Source: Candidatus Eiseniibacteriota bacterium (lineage in GTDB: Bacteria > Arandabacterota > Arandabacteria > JAGLYR01). From it: DNA of 28,589 nt. Both the position numbers and the translations under genes were made by a program. The notes under the pieces are model-generated. The model saw only the letters and a list, made by a program, of their open reading frames with translations, was not told where the DNA came from and searched no databases. The stretch is taken from NCBI GenBank assembly GCA_023132135.1, contig JAGLYR010000025.1, positions 1 to 28,589 on the forward strand, in the 5' to 3' direction. This document shows positions 25,514 to 28,589 of the stretch, piece after piece; the first letter of the stretch is position 1, and every line of letters begins with the position of its first letter.

Positions 25514-27028
25514 ATGGCGATCATGCTCAAGAGACAGATCAGTGATGACGAAAAGGCGGAGATTCTGAAGATGCATGGCCGCAAGTGCTTCGCCACTGGC
25601 CACACGATACCGGAGGGTGACCCGGTACACTTCGACCATATTCGAGCGTTTGGTACGGCGGGTCTCACGGAGATTCAGAACATCGCCCCGATGTGTGAAC
25701 AGCACAACCTTCAGAAGGGACAGCTACCCCTGGAAGACTTCAGAGTGAAGCTGCGCCTGCAGGAGTTCTTCACGGGGGGAGACTCTCAGACTTTGAGACA
25801 CATGCTTGAGTATCTCCAGCTAGCTGGTGAACTAGACGAATTTGGTCAGTCGGTTTCTGCTACTGAGAATGCCGACACAATCGTGATTGAATCCGCGCAC
25901 TGGACTCGTGAGTATACGCTGTACGAATGCGCGACTACCGGATGGAAGTACTTCTACGCTACACTCCCAGTCCAGTTACTTGATAGCGATGATGAGAAGG
26001 ATCCGAACATGGGCCTCCAGCCTCGATACCTGATCTTTGACAAGGTGTTCAAGATGTACAGGCACTTTCAGATGCATCCTGTGTTGCAGCCATCTATCGG
26101 ACGAATCGTCGGGAGCCAAATCAGGTTATTCGACGGACAGCACAAGATTGCAGCTCTATTGTGGACAGGTCGAAGGGAGTTTAAATGCAAGATCTACCTG
26201 GCTCCAGAACTAAGGCTGCTGAACCAGACGAATATCGCGGCGCACGACAAGTTCGCGCAGACACGGTTCTACTCTTCTATCATGGTAATGAAGTTGGGCA
26301 GTCAATTCGGGGCTGATTTCGAGGAATACAAGAGTCTGGAAGATGGTGAACCGAAGAGCGAAGCCGGTCTCATGGCATTCTTGGACCGCAAGGACAACCA
26401 GTCACTGACCAAAGCCGAGCGCAACCGACAGTTCCGCAGCTACCTCTACAACTCCGTACTGGATGCTCCAGATAACAAGTGCAGACAGTTGCTTTCAGCC
26501 AGCAACCGCAGCACAGATGAGAGGCCCCTCACGATCGATATGCTGAGCAAGTCCGTTTTCCAGAGTTTTCTCTATCGCCATCCGGTCGAGGAAGACATGG
26601 CAACTGATGCATACAGGCGGCAGAGTGAGATCGAAAACACAGTCGCGCTGATGAACATGCTTCACGACCACGCACTCGGCAGCTGGGATGCCAAGGCGAG
26701 CCCAGCTGACTCGAATCAGCGCAGACTTAGTCGAATGTTTAGATCGAAGTCGATCATGGCATGGAGCGAACTTCTGCGAGATGCCGTTTGTGGGAAGCTC
26801 GACCTCCAAGACACTGAGGACAGGGCCAGGCCGTTCTATCGTGATCTACGGCCCGAGCAGCTAGAGCAGATCAGCGCTGTTGTCGAACGTCTGGCCAAGT
26901 GGAAGTTCTGGCGTGCGCCAGCCAAGGACGAGATTGACCGAATCCTGGCCGACAACAAGAGCGCCGTGAAGGATTGGCTCAAGAAGCATGGCCTCACGAC
27001 TGGCTACCTAATGGGCGCACCTGAGTAG
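25514..27028 (+). CDS. HNH endonuclease fused to a DGQHR (DndB-like) domain
   Basis: A 504-aa protein. Residues about 20-70 form an HNH nuclease fold: CFATGHTIPEGD, FDHIRAFGTAG (Asp41-His42), Asn56 and CEQHNLQKG (His64-Asn65). Near residue 207 the sequence FDGQHKIAALLWTG matches the DGQHR signature of DndB-related and ParB-like proteins; the remaining C-terminal half is helical and unassigned. ATG 25514 is chosen because AAGGAGGG lies eight bases upstream; an in-frame ATG at 25481 has a poorer site. It follows the DISARM-like operon by about 370 bases and precedes the cyclase-like gene by 36 bases, with which it is probably co-transcribed. A likely role is a nuclease with its own DNA- or ligand-sensing module. 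Whether it belongs to the DISARM-like system or is a second system in the same cassette is open. Confidence 0.75.
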   Translation: MAIMLKRQISDDEKAEILKMHGRKCFATGHTIPEGDPVHFDHIRAFGTAGLTEIQNIAPMCEQHNLQKGQLPLEDFRVKLRLQEFFTGGDSQTLRHMLEYLQLAGELDEFGQSVSATENADTIVIESAHWTREYTLYECATTGWKYFYATLPVQLLDSDDEKDPNMGLQPRYLIFDKVFKMYRHFQMHPVLQPSIGRIVGSQIRLFDGQHKIAALLWTGRREFKCKIYLAPELRLLNQTNIAAHDKFAQTRFYSSIMVMKLGSQFGADFEEYKSLEDGEPKSEAGLMAFLDRKDNQSLTKAERNRQFRSYLYNSVLDAPDNKCRQLLSASNRSTDERPLTIDMLSKSVFQSFLYRHPVEEDMATDAYRRQSEIENTVALMNMLHDHALGSWDAKASPADSNQRRLSRMFRSKSIMAWSELLRDAVCGKLDLQDTEDRARPFYRDLRPEQLEQISAVVERLAKWKFWRAPAKDEIDRILADNKSAVKDWLKKHGLTTGYLMGAPE

Positions 27029-27064
27029 CGTTGACCATGAACTGACGCAGGAGGGCCATATCCA

Positions 27065-27949
27065 GTGGATCGGCGAACACGGGAATCCGGGGATGTCGAA
27101 GTCGAGTGCTACGCTGTTGCCTACTTGGATCTGCTCAATCAGAAAGACGTGCTGAAGAAGATGGCGCGCTGCCTGAGGGATCCCTCAGAGAAGAGCGAAT
27201 TCAAGAAACTGATGCAACAAAGCTACGGGAAAGTCCTGTGTTTCCGGGACGTCTTTGAGAAGACGCTCAGCAATCACATTTCTGCAGTCAAGGGGGACAG
27301 TAACTCGCTTAGCGCTGAGCAAAGAAGCATCATCGAGCGATTGACAAACATGGACATTCGTAGACAGTGTTTTTCTGACACCATTGTCTACTATATACTG
27401 CTAGGGGATCGGGCAGATCGTGTACCTATCGCGGGTGTCTGGAGCCTGCTGGTGGTATCGGCCGCTGTCTTTATGAGCGCTCTGCCTCGTCAGCTTGTTT
27501 TTCGCGGCGCGATCGAGGCGGGACTTGGGATGGAATTCTCGAGAGGTGACATCTACGGTCCCGCTTTGTCTGGCGCACACGCGCTAGAAAGCCACGTTGC
27601 AAGGTATCCCAGGATTGCGATCGGCAACACGATGAGGGAGTATCTGCTATCAGAGTCGCGTGCCACAGACCCCGATGGGGACTTCCGACAATCCACCGCA
27701 CGAGAGTGCTTGTCCTACATCTTCGAAGACCAGGATGGTATCTGGGCCTTGGACTATCTCGGCCAAGGGATGAGGCGTCTACTTCGGTCCTCCGGAGTAG
27801 ATCTGGAGCCGATTTTCAAAGATGCTATCGAGTTCGCGGCCGGAGAGGCTGCGAGGTTCAAGAATGAGGGGAATGAGAAGCTCGAAAAACGGTACAAGAA
27901 GCTGCGTGCATACCTGGAGAAGTGCTGGAGGGAATCGCACGCGGATTGA
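27065..27949 (+). CDS. Cyclase-homology-like protein of unknown activity (294 aa)
   Basis: The N-terminus AVAYLDLLNQKDVL, the central CFSDTIVYYILLGD and LVFRGAIEAGLGMEFSRGDI plus YGPALSGAHALES...YPRIAIG follow the layout of a degenerate class III cyclase-like fold, often annotated only as hypothetical. Asp in YLDLL and in FSDTI sit where cyclases hold metal, but the Asn and Arg transition-state residues are not evident, so catalysis is doubtful. The C-terminal 60 residues are charged and helical. The GTG at 27065 has AGGAGG upstream. It comes 36 bases after the HNH-DGQHR gene and is the last gene before 84-bp copy E. A ligand-binding sensor partnered with the HNH protein is a reasonable guess, not shown. 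Confidence 0.65.
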   Translation: MDRRTRESGDVEVECYAVAYLDLLNQKDVLKKMARCLRDPSEKSEFKKLMQQSYGKVLCFRDVFEKTLSNHISAVKGDSNSLSAEQRSIIERLTNMDIRRQCFSDTIVYYILLGDRADRVPIAGVWSLLVVSAAVFMSALPRQLVFRGAIEAGLGMEFSRGDIYGPALSGAHALESHVARYPRIAIGNTMREYLLSESRATDPDGDFRQSTARECLSYIFEDQDGIWALDYLGQGMRRLLRSSGVDLEPIFKDAIEFAAGEAARFKNEGNEKLEKRYKKLRAYLEKCWRESHAD

Positions 27950-27979
27950 TTGAGGCTGTTCGATCTCCCCCTGATGACG

Positions 27980-28063
27980 CGACCTTTGGGTAGCCAACCC
28001 AATTCCAGATCCCAACCCATTGTCTAGCAAATAGTTAGGCCTGCCTGCTACCACATTGCTAAC
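27980..28063 (+). repeat. 84-bp element, copy E
   Basis: Fifth direct copy, with no indel. It starts CGACCTTTGGG, has the dyad TTGGGT-AGCCA-ACCCAA, and ends TGCTACCACAT-TGCTAAC. It marks the right end of the DISARM-like cassette. An internal GTTAGGC looks like half of an integron attC core but is not at a conserved position in the other copies. Confidence 0.87.
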
Positions 28064-28074
28064 AGGAATTCGGC

Positions 28075-28101
28075 GAGGGGCCTCCAATCCGGAGGCCCCT
28101 C
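28075..28101 (-). terminator. Hairpin after the minus-strand gene
   Basis: GAGGGGCCTCC-AATCC-GGAGGCCCCTC is a perfect 11-bp stem with a five-base loop, directly abutting the stop codon of the minus-strand gene at 28100. No clear T-tract follows on the minus strand, so it may be a weak terminator or a 3' stabilising hairpin. It could also attenuate + strand transcripts leaving the cassette. Confidence 0.5.
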
Positions 28102-28537
28102 ATGGTACCTCCAGCTCCGATTCCTTGGCGGCCATCCTTTGCAGGAACTCCTCGGGGCTCGGAAGATCGGGCGGTGGATCAGCGGGTTTCTGGCGGTCAG
28201 GGAAATCGATCCCCCTCTCCTCCGCAATCTGAGCTACCCAGACGTCCGATAGGTGGCTCACTATCTCCTTGAAGGTCTCTGCCTGATCAGTCTTGTAGAC
28301 CCTGTCCAGGAACCCAGCAAGCGAGTCCTGTGACGTAGATAACTCGTCGGCGATCCTCGCCATCGCCCTGGAGGCTCTCAGAGACTCCCGCCGACAGCGG
28401 AAGTGCACCAACGACGAGCTCTGGCAGTACGCGAAAATCTGCCGGATGACCAACGTGATGAAGCCGTATCTCGAGATGCTAACATGACCGGAGTTGACAT
28501 GGCCGTCGGAAACGATTAGGCTCTGTTCTGCAAGCAA
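28100..28537 (-). CDS. Hypothetical protein, start uncertain (up to 145 aa)
   Basis: The C-terminal 90 residues look like a real protein: RAMARIADELSTSQDSLAGF, FKEIVSHLSDVWVAQIAEER and a proline-rich tail ending in EFLQRMAAKESELEVP. The first 45 residues are less convincing and there is no good ribosome-binding site at the TTG at 28537. An in-frame GTG at 28408 is a plausible alternative start. It could also be the 3' part of a broken gene. It lies outside the last 84-bp element, so it may belong to the host chromosome. I do not recognise the family. Confidence 0.45.
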   Translation of the reverse strand: MLAEQSLIVSDGHVNSGHVSISRYGFITLVIRQIFAYCQSSSLVHFRCRRESLRASRAMARIADELSTSQDSLAGFLDRVYKTDQAETFKEIVSHLSDVWVAQIAEERGIDFPDRQKPADPPPDLPSPEEFLQRMAAKESELEVP

Positions 28538-28549
28538 AGATTATGACGA

Positions 28550-28583
28550 GCGACCGGCGGGAAAAGGCCGGTCGCTTTTTTTT
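28550..28583 (+). terminator. Rho-independent terminator
   Basis: GCGACCGGC (28550-28558) pairs perfectly with GCCGGTCGC (28567-28575), followed by eight T residues. This is a textbook intrinsic terminator for + strand transcription. It could end transcription running rightward out of the island, although no + strand gene lies directly before it. Confidence 0.85.
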
Positions 28584-28589
28584 GTTCGG

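Noticed and set aside
27980-28063. 84-bp elements as integron attC sites
   Set aside because: The ends do not carry the RYYYAAC and GTTRRRY core pair, only copy E has a GTTAGGC and it is internal, no integron integrase is seen, and the blocks hold multi-gene operons up to 15.7 kb.

Overview
The window is a GC-rich bacterial chromosome segment that reads as a defence island. At the left edge, on the minus strand, lie secreted beta-helix repeat proteins. One ends in a FlgD-like C-terminal sorting domain with a PNPFNP motif. That style is common in FCB-group and candidate-phylum lineages such as Eisenbacteria; this placement is an inference from one domain style. No rRNA, tRNA, CRISPR array, integrase or transposase was found.

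The strongest structural signal is an 84-bp element present five times in the same orientation, at 2894-2977, 4929-5012, 9885-9968, 12278-12361 and 27980-28063. The copies align by hand without a single indel, and about 35 columns are invariant. Each has a TTGGG...CCCAA dyad at its left end and two TGCTAA-type motifs 11 bp apart at its right end. The copies cut the region into four cassette-like blocks, most with defence-type content: (1) 2.0 kb, an AlbA/Schlafen-type putative ATPase followed by a structured non-coding stretch; (2) 5.0 kb, a tight operon of a membrane protein, a reverse transcriptase and a divergent family-A DNA polymerase; (3) 2.4 kb, three minus-strand genes including a class III nucleotidyl cyclase; (4) 15.7 kb, a DISARM-like operon followed by an HNH-DGQHR protein and a cyclase-like protein. 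Outside the blocks are the surface-protein locus on the left and a minus-strand hypothetical gene with terminators on the right.

In block 4, three genes are translationally coupled by ATGA overlaps: a 1731-aa YprA/DrmA-like helicase with a DUF1998-type region and a C-terminal nuclease-like domain, a 946-aa SNF2/DrmD-like helicase, and a 1534-aa Eco57I-type adenine methylase. The methylase carries a C-terminal S24 (LexA/UmuD-type) peptidase with an intact Ser-Lys pair and an Ala-Gly site 35 residues before the Ser. A decayed copy of an alternative methylase C-terminus lies just downstream, which suggests how the fusion arose. In block 2, the RT and the polymerase overlap by one base and probably act together, perhaps as an RNA-templated then DNA-templated synthesis pair with a membrane partner.

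All functions are read from sequence motifs by eye; no database search was run.
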